Assembly (NCBI GenBank): GCA_910574635.1
Contig: CAJTCG010000005.1
Coordinates: 1 to 64,000, forward strand
DNA from: Oscillospiraceae bacterium
GTDB lineage: Bacteria > Bacillota > Clostridia > Oscillospirales > Oscillospiraceae
Length of the DNA stretch: 64,000 bases
Direction of reading: 5' to 3'
This document shows, piece after piece, positions 16,693 to 24,610 of this stretch; positions within the stretch are counted from its first letter, which is position 1, and each line of letters begins with the position of its first letter. The position numbers and the translations under genes were made by a program. The notes under the pieces were generated by a model that was given only the letters and a program-made list of their open reading frames with translations, was not told the origin of the DNA and ran no database searches.

Positions 16693-17343
16693 TTATTTCC
16701 GGGTGGGATCGGCCTCCGTGGGGCTGGGGACGGGGTGTTCCTTGTGGTCCACCATGGCGCGGATGAGCTCCACCGTGCCGCCGAGCCCCAGGTAGCTGCT
16801 GTTGACGCAGAAGTCATAGCTGTCCACGGCTCCCCAGCGCTGGGAGGAGTAATACTCATAATAGGAGGCCCGGCGTTTGTCCGTTTTGCTGATCAGGGTC
16901 CTGGCCTTTTCGGGGGACAGGTCCTGCCGCTGGGCCACCCGGCGGATTCGGTCCTCCAGGGGGGCGTGGATGAAAACGCTGAAATGGTTGGGGTTGCTGG
17001 CCAGGGCGTAGTCCGCGCAGCGGCCGATGATGACGCAGGGGCCTTCCTCGGCGATGTGGCGGATGGTGTTGAAGGTGGCGAGATACACCTGCTGCTCCAG
17101 GGACTCGCCCGCTCCGGTGCCGGGCAGGGCGAACATGTAGGAATCCATGGCGATGGAGTAGAGCAGGCTCTTGGGACGCTCGTCAAAATTTTCCAGGATT
17201 TTTTCGCACAGGCCGCTCTTTTTGGCCGCCTCCTGAAGAATTTCCTTATCATAAAAGGGGATGCCCAGCTCCTTGGCCACGCGGATGCCGACTTCCTTGC
17301 CGCCGCTGCCGAACTGTCTTCCGATGGTGATGATGGTCTTCAT
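16693..17343 (-). CDS. Cytidylate-kinase-like P-loop protein
   Basis: A 216-residue protein of the cytidylate-kinase-like family, common in Clostridia. The P-loop-like motif is TIGRQFGSGGKEVG at residues 6-19, followed by AKELGIPFYDKEIL. CVIIGRCADY and the arginine-rich RDRIRRVAQRQ-like segment are typical of nucleoside-phosphate kinases. It lacks clear evidence of true CMP kinase specificity. The start at 17343 follows AAAGGAGG; a longer frame from 17616 runs through promoter sequence and is rejected. Confidence 0.82.
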   Translation of the reverse strand: MKTIITIGRQFGSGGKEVGIRVAKELGIPFYDKEILQEAAKKSGLCEKILENFDERPKSLLYSIAMDSYMFALPGTGAGESLEQQVYLATFNTIRHIAEEGPCVIIGRCADYALASNPNHFSVFIHAPLEDRIRRVAQRQDLSPEKARTLISKTDKRRASYYEYYSSQRWGAVDSYDFCVNSSYLGLGGTVELIRAMVDHKEHPVPSPTEADPTRK

Positions 17344-17370
17344 AGCGGGACCTCCTTTCCGGTCCACTTT

Positions 17371-17399
17371 ATTATACTTCGATTTTTGGAAATCGTCAA
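17371..17399 (-). promoter_or_regulatory. Promoter for the cytidylate-kinase-like gene
   Basis: Reverse strand TTGACG (17399-17394), 17-base spacer, TATAAT (17376-17371), 28 bases before the start codon. Confidence 0.75.
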
Positions 17400-17488
17400 A
17401 TAAAAAACAGAAGGAAAAAGCGCGCAAAAAAGAGGGGAACGAGCGTTCCCGTTCCCCCCCGGTTATACGGCTGCGATAAACGCGGCGC

Positions 17489-17644
17489 TTATTCCTTTTC
17501 GAACACGTCCTTGCCCATCTCGCAGATGGGGCAGACCCAGCTCTCGGGGACCTGCTCCCAGGGGGTGCCGGGGGCCACGCCGTTGTCGGGATCGCCCACG
17601 GCGGGGTCGTAGACATAGCCGCAGGGGCATACGTACTTATCCAT
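17489..17644 (-). CDS. Rubredoxin with an atypical first metal knuckle
   Basis: A 51-residue protein that was read directly from the reverse strand: [18 protein letters not shown], then [20 protein letters not shown] and [11 protein letters not shown]. The fold is unmistakably rubredoxin (YVYDPAxGDPDNG and the WVCPxC knuckle). The first knuckle is C-P-C-G instead of the usual C-x-x-C-G, and the second is CPICE rather than CPxCG. Four cysteines are retained, but ligand geometry at the first knuckle is shortened by one residue. It lies 20 bases after the reverse rubrerythrin gene and is presumably its electron donor. Confidence 0.9.
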   Translation of the reverse strand: MDKYVCPCGYVYDPAVGDPDNGVAPGTPWEQVPESWVCPICEMGKDVFEKE

Positions 17645-17664
17645 AGCTGTATGTCCTCCCGCTC

Positions 17665-18231
17665 TTACTTGAAAAACCGCTCCAGCAGGCCCTTGAACGC
17701 CTTGCCGTGGCGGGCCTCGTCGCGGGCCATCTCGTGGACGGTGTCGTGGATGGCGTCCAGGTTGTACTGCTTGGCCAGCTTCGCCAGGGCGAACTTGCCG
17801 GCGGTGGCGCCGTTCTCGGCCTCTACCCGCATTTCCAAATTTTTCTTGGTGCTGGTGGTCACCACGTCGCCCAGGAGCTCGGCAAACTTGGCGGCGTGCT
17901 CGGCCTCCTCATAGGCGGCCTTCTCCCAGTACAGGCCGATCTCGGGATAGCCCTCCCGGTGGGCCACGCGGGCCATGGCCAGGTACATGCCCACTTCGGT
18001 GCACTCGCCGGCGAAGTTGGCGTTCAGGCCGTCAATAATTTCCTTCTGAACCTCGGCGGGGACGTCCGCGCCGAAGGTCTTGCCCACGCCCACCACATGC
18101 TCGGCGGCCCAGGTCATATCCGCGCCCTGCTCCTTGAACTTCGCGCCGGGAACGCCGCACTGGGGGCACTTCTCCGGGGCGGTCTCTCCCTCATGCACAT
18201 AACCGCAGACAGGGCAAACCCACTTTTTCAT
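17665..18231 (-). CDS. Reverse rubrerythrin (NADH-linked peroxidase component)
   Basis: A 188-residue protein with the rubredoxin-like domain at the N-terminus ([12 protein letters not shown] then KCPQCG) and a four-helix di-iron domain after it. Di-iron ligands are in [35 protein letters not shown] and [12 protein letters not shown] (E-x2-H style). This order defines reverse rubrerythrins, which reduce hydrogen peroxide and oxygen in clostridia. AAGGAGG precedes the start. The rubredoxin gene follows, and a group B [FeFe] hydrogenase-like gene lies upstream on the same strand. Confidence 0.93.
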   Translation of the reverse strand: MKKWVCPVCGYVHEGETAPEKCPQCGVPGAKFKEQGADMTWAAEHVVGVGKTFGADVPAEVQKEIIDGLNANFAGECTEVGMYLAMARVAHREGYPEIGLYWEKAAYEEAEHAAKFAELLGDVVTTSTKKNLEMRVEAENGATAGKFALAKLAKQYNLDAIHDTVHEMARDEARHGKAFKGLLERFFK

Positions 18232-18287
18232 AATTGTATTCCTCCTTAAAATGTAAGACCTCCTGGTCCTGTTCAGTTCGTGTTCTG

Positions 18288-18312
18288 AGTATAACAGGTT
18301 CGGGGGCGAACC
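18288..18312 (-). promoter_or_regulatory. Promoter with embedded dyad before reverse rubrerythrin
   Basis: Reverse strand -10 TATACT (18293-18288). The place of the spacer is occupied by a perfect dyad GGTTCG-n4-CGAACC (18297-18312); no good -35 is seen. A repressor bound there would block polymerase, suggesting stress-responsive control. Confidence 0.5.
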
Positions 18313-18380
18313 GCTAGTTGCAAATGCGACAAAACAAAAATTTGATTGAAATTTACGGTTTATTTAAATTTCAGGGCGGC

Positions 18381-18415
18381 GGAAAAATTGACGGGCAAAG
18401 CTTGCCAATTTTTCC
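18381..18415 (-). terminator. Hairpin after the hydrogenase-like gene
   Basis: Outer stem GGAAAAATT/AATTTTTCC (18381-18389 with 18407-18415) and inner GGCAA/TTGCC (18394-18398 with 18402-18406). It lies 17 bases after the hydrogenase stop on the reverse strand and acts as a terminator-like structure before the rubrerythrin promoter. Confidence 0.6.
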
Positions 18416-18431
18416 CATGCCCTCCGGCGGA

Positions 18432-19973
18432 TCAGTCGTGGTGGTTGATCTCGTACTTCTGCTCCACTTCCTCCAGCCGGTCCAGATAGGGGCTCTCGGT
18501 GCAGCTCATGGAGGGGGCGGCGTTTTTGAACTTCTCCACGGTCATCATGCTGTCCCGGATGGGGGCGATGGTGCCCGCGCCGGCCACGCAGCCGCCGGGA
18601 CAGCCCATGCCCTCCAGCAGGTAGCCGTCCCGCTTGCCCGCCTTGGCCATGGCCAGCATCTTCCGGCAGTTCTTCAGTCCGTCGCCGTACTCGATCTGGA
18701 TTTTCCGGTCCGGGTCGATGTGCTTCACGGCCTCCACCACGGCGGCGGCCACGCCTCCGCCCACGGCGAAGCCCCGGCCCATGCCGGTGCCCTCGTCCAT
18801 CTCGTCCTCCGGGTTGGCCTGGAGCTTGGAAAAGTCGATGTCCGCCGCGTCAAAGATGCCCAGCATCTCCTCAAACGTCAGCACGAAGTCCACGTCGGAG
18901 CGGATGGTCCGGCGGTTGGCCTCCAGCTTCTTGGCCGAGCAGGGCCCGATGAAGACCGTTTTAGCGTCCGGGTGGTCCTTCTTCACCATCCGGGCGGTGA
19001 TGACCATGGGCGTCAGGGCCATGGAGATGTAGTCGGTAAACTCGGGGTAGAGCTTCTTGGCCATGACGCTCCAGGCGGGGCAGCAGCTGGTGCCCATCCA
19101 GGGCTGCTTGGCGGGGACCTCCTCCAAAAAGTCGTGGGCCTCCTCCACGGTGCAAAGGTCCGCGCCGATGGCCACCTCCACCACATCGTAGAAGCCCAGC
19201 ACCTTCATGGCGGCGTGGAGCTTGGCGGGGGTGGCCTCCTTGCCGAACTGGCCCGCAAAGGCCGGGGCCACGCAGGCGACGACCTTCTCCCCCTTGTGCA
19301 GGGCCTGGCAGACCTGGTAGATCTGGCTCTTGTCGGCGATGGCGCCGAAGGGGCAGTTCACCAGGCACATGCCGCAGGAGACGCACTTGTCATAATCGAT
19401 CTGGGCCCGGCCCAGCTCGTCGGACTTGATGGCGTCCATGCCGCAGGCGGCGGCGCAGGGGCGCTCAATTTTGCTGATGGCCCGGTAGGGGCACTGGTTG
19501 AAGCATTTGCCGCATTTGATGCATTTTTCCTGGTCGATGTGGCAGTGCTTGTCCTTGTCCATGTAGATGGCGTCCTTGGGGCAGACGTTCATGCAGGGGT
19601 GGGAGATGCAGCCCTGGCAGTTGTCCGTGATGCGCAGCTGCTTGGGGGGGCAGGCGTTGCAGGCGAAGGGAATGATGTTCACCAGGGGATTTTGGAAGTG
19701 CTTCTGGGACTTCTCCGCGGACAAAAGGTCCTCGCTGACGGGGATGGTCTCCCCGGCGAAGCGGATGTTCAGGCCCAGGGCCAGGCGGACCCGCTCCTCC
19801 ACGATGGCCCGCTCCAGGAACACGTCGTGGCGGTGCTTCGCCACCTCGCCCTGGATCATCTTCAGGGGGATCTGGTCCAAAAGGCGGGGGTCTCCGCCTT
19901 CAAAGGCCAGCTTGGCCACCTCTTTGAATACGGTGCGGCGGATGTCGTCAACCGCGCTGTGTACACCTCTCAT
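18432..19973 (-). CDS. [FeFe] hydrogenase-like protein, group B type
   Basis: A 513-residue iron-sulfur protein. After an N-terminal helical segment (about 1-100) come ferredoxin-type cluster motifs (CQGCISHPCMNVCP, CIKCGKCFNQCP, CVSCGMCLVNCP) and an H-cluster domain with all three signatures: L1 TSCCPAW, L2 FIGPCSAKKLEA and L3 EGMGCPGGCVAGAG. The L1 alanine and L3 spacing fit group B monomeric hydrogenases rather than group A. Expected reaction is reversible proton reduction or a related redox/sensory role with ferredoxin; the physiological direction is unknown. No maturation genes hydEFG are in the window. A clear promoter lies upstream. Confidence 0.88.
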   Translation of the reverse strand: MRGVHSAVDDIRRTVFKEVAKLAFEGGDPRLLDQIPLKMIQGEVAKHRHDVFLERAIVEERVRLALGLNIRFAGETIPVSEDLLSAEKSQKHFQNPLVNIIPFACNACPPKQLRITDNCQGCISHPCMNVCPKDAIYMDKDKHCHIDQEKCIKCGKCFNQCPYRAISKIERPCAAACGMDAIKSDELGRAQIDYDKCVSCGMCLVNCPFGAIADKSQIYQVCQALHKGEKVVACVAPAFAGQFGKEATPAKLHAAMKVLGFYDVVEVAIGADLCTVEEAHDFLEEVPAKQPWMGTSCCPAWSVMAKKLYPEFTDYISMALTPMVITARMVKKDHPDAKTVFIGPCSAKKLEANRRTIRSDVDFVLTFEEMLGIFDAADIDFSKLQANPEDEMDEGTGMGRGFAVGGGVAAAVVEAVKHIDPDRKIQIEYGDGLKNCRKMLAMAKAGKRDGYLLEGMGCPGGCVAGAGTIAPIRDSMMTVEKFKNAAPSMSCTESPYLDRLEEVEQKYEINHHD

Positions 19974-20050
19974 AGCAGTCTCCTCCTATTTTTCAGGCGG
20001 CGCGCCCCGCCCGTTCTTTGTGAAACAAGTAACCATCCCGGTTCAAGCCT

Positions 20051-20079
20051 ATTATAGCGAAGGTCCCGTTATAATGCAA
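20051..20079 (-). promoter_or_regulatory. Promoter for the hydrogenase-like gene
   Basis: Reverse strand TTGCAT (20079-20074), 17 bases, TATAAT (20056-20051), about 78 bases before the start codon. Confidence 0.75.
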
Positions 20080-20115
20080 GAGGTTCTTCGTGGCAGGAAA
20101 CCGATGAACCGGCGC

Positions 20116-20243
20116 AAAAAAATCCGGCGGACGGGAGAACCCGCCGCCGGCTGCAAAGAGGGAAAAGAAACAGAAAGAGAGGAAATCGTGTCTCCTCCGC
20201 AGAGGATGGTCTTAGCATACCCGTAAAATTTGAAATCAATCTG
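20116..20243 (-). ncRNA. Candidate small RNA with its own promoter and terminator
   Basis: On the reverse strand a promoter (20278-20249) is followed by about 130 bases and a strong intrinsic terminator: stem CCGGCGG/CCGCCGG extended by CCC/GGG (20124-20150), then seven U (20122-20116). Inside are a short CCTC-TGCG-GAGG hairpin (about 20194-20205) and a pyrimidine-rich stretch of about 30 bases (20157-20187). A reading frame through it (MLRPSSAEETRF...) is low-complexity and has no Shine-Dalgarno site, so a non-coding RNA is the better reading. The boundaries are estimates. Confidence 0.5.
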
Positions 20244-20248
20244 GATTT

Positions 20249-20278
20249 TTTATAAATAAACTGTGAATCTTGAACCAA
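20249..20278 (-). promoter_or_regulatory. Promoter of the candidate small RNA
   Basis: Reverse strand TTGGTT (20278-20273), 18-base spacer, TATAAA (20254-20249). Confidence 0.45.
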
Positions 20279-20314
20279 AATTTTTCAGAAAGCTTTCAGC
20301 CTGGGGCCGTAAAA

Positions 20315-20344
20315 TTGACAAATACGGGACCGATGGGATATAAT
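20315..20344 (+). promoter_or_regulatory. Strong sigma-A promoter for the DUF4340 gene and following two-component system
   Basis: TTGACA (20315-20320), 18-base spacer, TATAAT (20339-20344); both hexamers are perfect. Confidence 0.8.
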
Positions 20345-20414
20345 GGCTTCCTGTAAACGACTGTTGGACACTTCCCGGCGGCACGCCGCCGGGCCGGATA
20401 TAGGAGGACCTTTC

Positions 20415-21533
20415 ATGACCTGGAAAGAAAGACGGACCGTCACCATACTGCTGAGCATCGTCGGAGCGCTGTTCCTGGCCCTGCTCATTGTCTTCGGCAT
20501 GATTTACCGGGAGGGACGGGAGGAGGCCTTGGCGGGAACGGCCGCGCCCGCGGGCCTTTCCGCCGACGGGAAAGCGGTGGACCCCGGAGCGTATACCGCC
20601 CTGCGCTGGTACAACGGGTCGGCCACCCTCTCCTTCGCCCTGGACGAGGAGGGGAAGTGGATCTGGGCCGACGGGCCGGACTTCCCCTTGAAGGACGACA
20701 CGGTGAACTCCATTCTGGAAGCCCTGTCCTCCCTGAAGTTCCAGCAGGTTCTTCCCGCCGGGGAGGATAAGTCGGAGCACGGCCTGGACACGCCCGGGGC
20801 CACCCTCACCGCCTCGGCGGGGGAGAAGGAGCAGACCCTGGCCTTTGGCAAGGCCACCACCGACGGGGACAGCTACTACATGTGCATGAACGGGGACGAG
20901 TCCACGGTCTACATCGTGGCGGACACCCTGGTGAAGCTGATGCAGACCCCCATCTACGACATGTGCGCCCTGCCGGAGCTGCCGGATTTGAGCGAGAAGA
21001 ATCTGCGGGCCATTACCATCCAGGGCCCTGTCCCGGCGGCGGAGGCGGGCGGCGGAGAGGAGGACGGGGAGCCGGAAGCGCCCGGAGAGGAGCCGGAACG
21101 GCCCGCAGTCAGCCTCAACGCCCGGCGCTCCGGCGGGGAGGACCAGCCCGCCCTCTGGTTTGAGGGAAGCGACAACGTCACCGCCGCCCCCCTGATGCAG
21201 GACCTGCTCCACGACCTGGCCTCGATGTCCGTGGCGAAATGCGTGGACTACTTCCCCAGTGAGGAGGCGGCGGAGATCTGCGGCTTCCACAGCGCCGACG
21301 CCATTTTGAAGGTGGAGTACGCCGCCAACGGCACGGACCAGACCTTCACCCTCTCCGTGGGGGCCCGGATGCCCGACCAGTCCGGCCGCTATGTCCGGCT
21401 GGAGGAGGACGGGGCCATTTACGCCCTGGCAACCGACAGCATCGACGCGGTGATGACCATTTCCGTGGCGGGCATGCGGGGCGCGGCCCAGGACCCCGCC
21501 CCGGCGGAGGGGCAGGAGAACTCCCAGGAATAA
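20415..21533 (+). CDS. Membrane-anchored DUF4340 protein
   Basis: A 372-residue protein with one N-terminal membrane helix (TVTILLSIVGALFLALLIVF) and a large outside domain with the DUF4340 pattern: an initial segment ADGPDFPLKDDTVNSILEALSSLKFQQVL, then a repeat after an acidic, low-complexity linker (EAGGGEEDGEPEAPGEEPER). DUF4340 proteins often accompany gliding or ABC-transport modules, but here the gene starts an operon with a response regulator and kinase, so it may be a sensing partner (inference). GGAGGACC precedes the ATG at 20415. Confidence 0.82.
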   Translation: MTWKERRTVTILLSIVGALFLALLIVFGMIYREGREEALAGTAAPAGLSADGKAVDPGAYTALRWYNGSATLSFALDEEGKWIWADGPDFPLKDDTVNSILEALSSLKFQQVLPAGEDKSEHGLDTPGATLTASAGEKEQTLAFGKATTDGDSYYMCMNGDESTVYIVADTLVKLMQTPIYDMCALPELPDLSEKNLRAITIQGPVPAAEAGGGEEDGEPEAPGEEPERPAVSLNARRSGGEDQPALWFEGSDNVTAAPLMQDLLHDLASMSVAKCVDYFPSEEAAEICGFHSADAILKVEYAANGTDQTFTLSVGARMPDQSGRYVRLEEDGAIYALATDSIDAVMTISVAGMRGAAQDPAPAEGQENSQE

Positions 21534-21545
21534 GGAGGAACGCCT

Positions 21546-22223
21546 ATGCGGGTGCTGGTAATCGAGGATGAGGTAAGGCTTGCCGCCACGCTCCAGGACC
21601 TGCTGGAGCTTAGCGGCTACACCGCCGACGTGCGCCACGACGGCGAGTCCGGCCTGGACGACGCCCTGACGGGCATTTACGATGTGATTTTACTGGACGT
21701 GATGCTGCCCAAGCTGGACGGCTTCACCGTGCTGCGCCGCCTCCGGGAGGCGGGGACCTCTACGCCGGTGCTGATGCTCACCGCCCGGTCGGAGGTGGCC
21801 GACAAGGTGGAGGGGCTGGACCGGGGGGCGGACTACTATTTGACCAAGCCCTTCGACCCCAAGGAGCTGCTGGCCTGCGTCCGGGCCCTGACCCGGCGGC
21901 AGCCGGAGCTGCGGGACCCGGAGGCCCTGGAGTTCGGCGGCGTGCGGCTGGATAAGGGCAGCTTTACCCTCTCCTGCGGGGAGAAGTCCGTCCGGCTGAG
22001 CCGGAAGGAGTTTGACATCTGCGAGCTTTTGATGCTGAATCGGAACCTGGTGCTGACCAAGGAGTCGCTGCTGCTGAAAATCTGGGGCTATGAGTCCGAC
22101 GCGGAGGACAACAACGTGGAGGTTTACATCTCCTTCCTGCGCAAAAAGCTGGCCCACATCGGCGCGAACGTCCGCATCCGCACCATCCGCATGGTGGGCT
22201 ACTGCCTGGAAGTAGGGGGCTGA
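21546..22223 (+). CDS. OmpR/PhoB-family response regulator
   Basis: A 225-residue regulator with a receiver domain (Asp in VILLDVMLPKLDGF near residue 52; Lys in YYLTKPFDP) and a C-terminal winged helix (RKEFDICELLMLNRNLVLTKESLLLKIWGYES, then NNVEVYISFLRKKL). It lies 12 bases after the DUF4340 gene behind AAGGAGG and precedes a histidine kinase gene, so the three probably form one signalling unit. Confidence 0.92.
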   Translation: MRVLVIEDEVRLAATLQDLLELSGYTADVRHDGESGLDDALTGIYDVILLDVMLPKLDGFTVLRRLREAGTSTPVLMLTARSEVADKVEGLDRGADYYLTKPFDPKELLACVRALTRRQPELRDPEALEFGGVRLDKGSFTLSCGEKSVRLSRKEFDICELLMLNRNLVLTKESLLLKIWGYESDAEDNNVEVYISFLRKKLAHIGANVRIRTIRMVGYCLEVGG

Positions 22224-22258
22224 AACGCCTGTTTCGTCAACTGTGAGTTCCGCCCATC

Positions 22259-22309
22259 TTATCCACAGCCTTCTGGCGGTTTTACACAATTTCCACAAAC
22301 TTATCAACA
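22259..22309 (+). promoter_or_regulatory. Cluster of DnaA-box-like 9-mers
   Basis: The gap between regulator and kinase contains TTATCCACA (22259-22267, perfect DnaA box), TTTTACACA, ATTTCCACA and TTATCAACA (22301-22309) within 51 bases. Their function here is unknown; no origin genes are near. Confidence 0.4.
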
Positions 22310-22324
22310 AGGGGTATGGGAGGC

Positions 22325-23554
22325 ATGATTCGTAAGCTCCGGCTGAAATTTGTGGCCGTCTGCATGGCCATGGTCACCGCCGTGCTGGCGGTGGTGTGCT
22401 TCGCCATCTTCGCCGCCCTCCGGGGGAATGTGGAGGACTTGAGCCGTGAGGTGCTCCACCGGGTCATCCAGGAGGAGCCCGGAGGCCGAAGGCCGGAAAT
22501 TGGCGTGGAGATCGGCGGGGACAAGGTGCTGCTGCCCTATTTCACCGTCAGCGTCTGGCCCGGCGGCGGGGGGGCCTACACCGCCTACGTCACCGGCGGC
22601 ACCTACGCCGCTCTGGAGGACACGGCGGAGCTCACCGCCATTTTAGAGGACTGCCTGGGCCAGGAGCCCCCGGAGGGCGTGATTCAGAGCTACAGCCTCC
22701 GCTATCTCCGGCGGGACAACGGGCTCTATCAGAGGATGGCCTTTGTGGATATGTCCATGGAGCGGGCCATGCTCCGGGAGATGATGGGGTCTTATCTGCG
22801 CATCGCCCTGGCGGCCTTTCTGCTGCTGCTGGGAGTCTCGGCGATCCTGGCCCGGTGGGCGACGGGGCCGGTGGAGCGGGCCTGGCGGCAGCAGCGCCAG
22901 TTCCTCTCCGACGCCTCCCACGAGCTGAAAACACCGCTGACAGTGATTCTCTCCAACGCGGAGCTCCTCTCCGCCCTGCCCCTGGAGGAGCGGCCCGCCC
23001 GGTGGACGGACAACATCCTCTCCGAGTCCCACCAGATGAAGCGCCTGGTGGAGGAGATGCTGACCCTGGCCCGGGCGGACAACCTGGCCCTGCCTCCCGT
23101 GCTGGCGGAGGTCTCCTTGTCCGACGTGGCGGAGGACTGCGCCCTGGCCTTCGAGCCGGTGGCCTTTGAGGCGGGGAAGCCCCTGGAGTACCATGTGGCG
23201 GAGGGCGTCACGGTGCCGGGGGACGGGGATAAGCTCCGGCGGCTGGTTTCCATCCTGCTGGACAACGCCGTGAAGTACGGCGCGGAGGGGGGAACCATCA
23301 CCCTGGCCCTGGAGAAGACGGAGCGCCAGGCAAGGCTGACGGTATCCAACCCCGGGGAGCCCATCCCGGCGGAGCAGCTCAGCCGGCTTTTTGAGCGGTT
23401 CTACCGGGCGGACGCCTCCCGGGGGGAAAAGAGCGGCTTCGGCCTGGGGCTGAGCATCGCCGCGGTCATTGCCCAGGAGCACAAGGGGACCCTGAAAGCC
23501 GAGAGCGGCGGGGAGGGGACGCGGTTTATGTTTACCCTGCCGCTGAGAAAATAG
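22325..23554 (+). CDS. Membrane sensor histidine kinase
   Basis: A 409-residue kinase with two membrane helices (about 10-32 and 155-178) flanking an extracellular segment of about 120 residues. The phospho-acceptor box is FLSDASHELKTPLTVILSNAELL (about 200-222), the N-box is LLDNAVKYG and the G-box FGLGLSIAAVIAQEH. It presumably phosphorylates the regulator at 21546. Start at 22325 is preferred because AAGGGG lies ten bases upstream; the ATG at 22316 directly abuts that site. Confidence 0.9.
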   Translation: MIRKLRLKFVAVCMAMVTAVLAVVCFAIFAALRGNVEDLSREVLHRVIQEEPGGRRPEIGVEIGGDKVLLPYFTVSVWPGGGGAYTAYVTGGTYAALEDTAELTAILEDCLGQEPPEGVIQSYSLRYLRRDNGLYQRMAFVDMSMERAMLREMMGSYLRIALAAFLLLLGVSAILARWATGPVERAWRQQRQFLSDASHELKTPLTVILSNAELLSALPLEERPARWTDNILSESHQMKRLVEEMLTLARADNLALPPVLAEVSLSDVAEDCALAFEPVAFEAGKPLEYHVAEGVTVPGDGDKLRRLVSILLDNAVKYGAEGGTITLALEKTERQARLTVSNPGEPIPAEQLSRLFERFYRADASRGEKSGFGLGLSIAAVIAQEHKGTLKAESGGEGTRFMFTLPLRK

Positions 23555-23566
23555 GGCTTTAGTGCC

Positions 23567-23595
23567 TTGACCTTTGGGCGCTTTTACGGTAAAAT
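23567..23595 (+). promoter_or_regulatory. Promoter for the 48-residue protein
   Basis: TTGACC (23567-23572), 17 bases, TAAAAT (23590-23595). Confidence 0.7.
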
Positions 23596-23638
23596 AGAAT
23601 TATCCCAGCCAGGAAAGCCAGGAAAGGAGCGTTTCAGC

Positions 23639-23785
23639 ATGGGAATGACAGACAGCCAATTCAAGGCCTTTATCCGTTTTGTGCTGGACAGCTTGCAGGA
23701 AGTGAAAAAGGAAAAGGACCCGGCGGCGCGTGAGGAAAGGCTGAATAAGGTCATTGACAACCTGCAAAAGGCCCTGGAGGACTGA
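23639..23785 (+). CDS. Small charged helical protein, function unknown
   Basis: A 48-residue protein, MGMTDSQFKAFIRFVLDSL followed by a Lys/Glu/Arg-rich helix. It has its own promoter, a GGAAAGGAG ribosome site and a strong terminator, so it is very likely expressed. The sequence predicts one or two amphipathic helices and no membrane segment. It sits between two two-component systems. I do not recognise a function. Confidence 0.7.
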   Translation: MGMTDSQFKAFIRFVLDSLQEVKKEKDPAAREERLNKVIDNLQKALED

Positions 23786-23793
23786 CATAGTGG

Positions 23794-23822
23794 AAAGGCG
23801 GGGAGCTTCCCCGCCTTTTTTA
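23794..23822 (+). terminator. Intrinsic terminator after the 48-residue protein
   Basis: An 11-bp stem AAAGGCGGGGA (23794-23804) with its complement at 23808-23818 and loop GCT is followed by a U-run. Confidence 0.9.
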
Positions 23823-23823
23823 A

Positions 23824-23864
23824 TCGTAAGAAATTCTTAAGAATTTTGTCAAGCCGTTCGTAAG
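23824..23864 (+). promoter_or_regulatory. Palindrome and repeats upstream of the second two-component system
   Basis: A perfect 16-bp palindrome AAATTCTTAAGAATTT (23831-23846) is flanked by direct copies of TCGTAAG (23824-23830 and 23858-23864). This is a plausible autoregulatory binding site for the response regulator at 23909. Confidence 0.45.
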
Positions 23865-23908
23865 ATTTGCCTGCTATCCTATACACAGCTCAAGGGAGGA
23901 AGCCCGAT

Positions 23909-24610
23909 ATGAACGAATGTATTTTAGTCGTGGACGACGACCCGGAAATCGTGAACGCCATCGCCATCACCCTGGAGCGGGAGGGCTATCCGGTCCGCAG
24001 GGCCTACGACGGCCTCCAGGCCGTGGATGAATGCCTGGACCCCGCCGTGAAGCTCATCCTCATCGACGTGATGATGCCCAGGCTGGACGGCCTCAGCGCC
24101 CTGCTCCGCATCCGGGAGAGGCGGAACCTGCCGGTGATCGTCCTCTCCGCCAAGAGCGAGGACACGGACAAAATCCTGGGCCTTTCCATGGGGGCCGACG
24201 ACTACGTCACCAAGCCCTACAACCCCCAGGAGCTCATCGCCCGGGTGCGGAGCCAGCTTCGGCGGTACACGTCTCTTGGCGACATCAACGCCGAGGGGCG
24301 GCAGGGCCTTCTGGTGAACGGGCGGCTCAGCTACGACCCCGCCGGGCGGATTCTCCGGGCCGACGGGGACGAGGTGAAGCTCACCCCCACGGAGAGCAAA
24401 ATCGTGGACCTGCTCTTCCGCCACCCCGGGCAGATTTTCCCCGCCGAGGAAATCTACCGCCGGGTGTGGAACGAGGACGCGTTTTCCTGCGAGAACACGG
24501 TGATGGTTCACATCCGCCGCATTCGGGAGAAGATCGAGCTGAATCCCAAGGAGCCAGATTATATTAAGGTGGTGTGGGGCATTGGATACAAATTGGAACA
24601 GCACGGATAA
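23909..24610 (+). CDS. OmpR-family response regulator (VanR-like)
   Basis: A 233-residue regulator: receiver domain with acidic pair VVDDDPE, phospho-acceptor in LILIDVMMPRLDG (about residue 52), Lys in DDYVTKPYNP, and a C-terminal winged helix (LTPTESKIVDLLFRHPGQIFPAEEIYRRVWNEDAF, then ENTVMVHIRRIREKIE). The ATG at 23909 follows GGGAGGA. The next gene, a kinase, overlaps its last 29 bases. Confidence 0.93.
   Translation: MNECILVVDDDPEIVNAIAITLEREGYPVRRAYDGLQAVDECLDPAVKLILIDVMMPRLDGLSALLRIRERRNLPVIVLSAKSEDTDKILGLSMGADDYVTKPYNPQELIARVRSQLRRYTSLGDINAEGRQGLLVNGRLSYDPAGRILRADGDEVKLTPTESKIVDLLFRHPGQIFPAEEIYRRVWNEDAFSCENTVMVHIRRIREKIELNPKEPDYIKVVWGIGYKLEQHG

Noticed and set aside
20069..20278. Peptide gene of up to 69 codons in the small RNA region
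   Set aside because: No ribosome site, low-complexity sequence, and its frame runs through the terminator stem; an RNA gene fits better.
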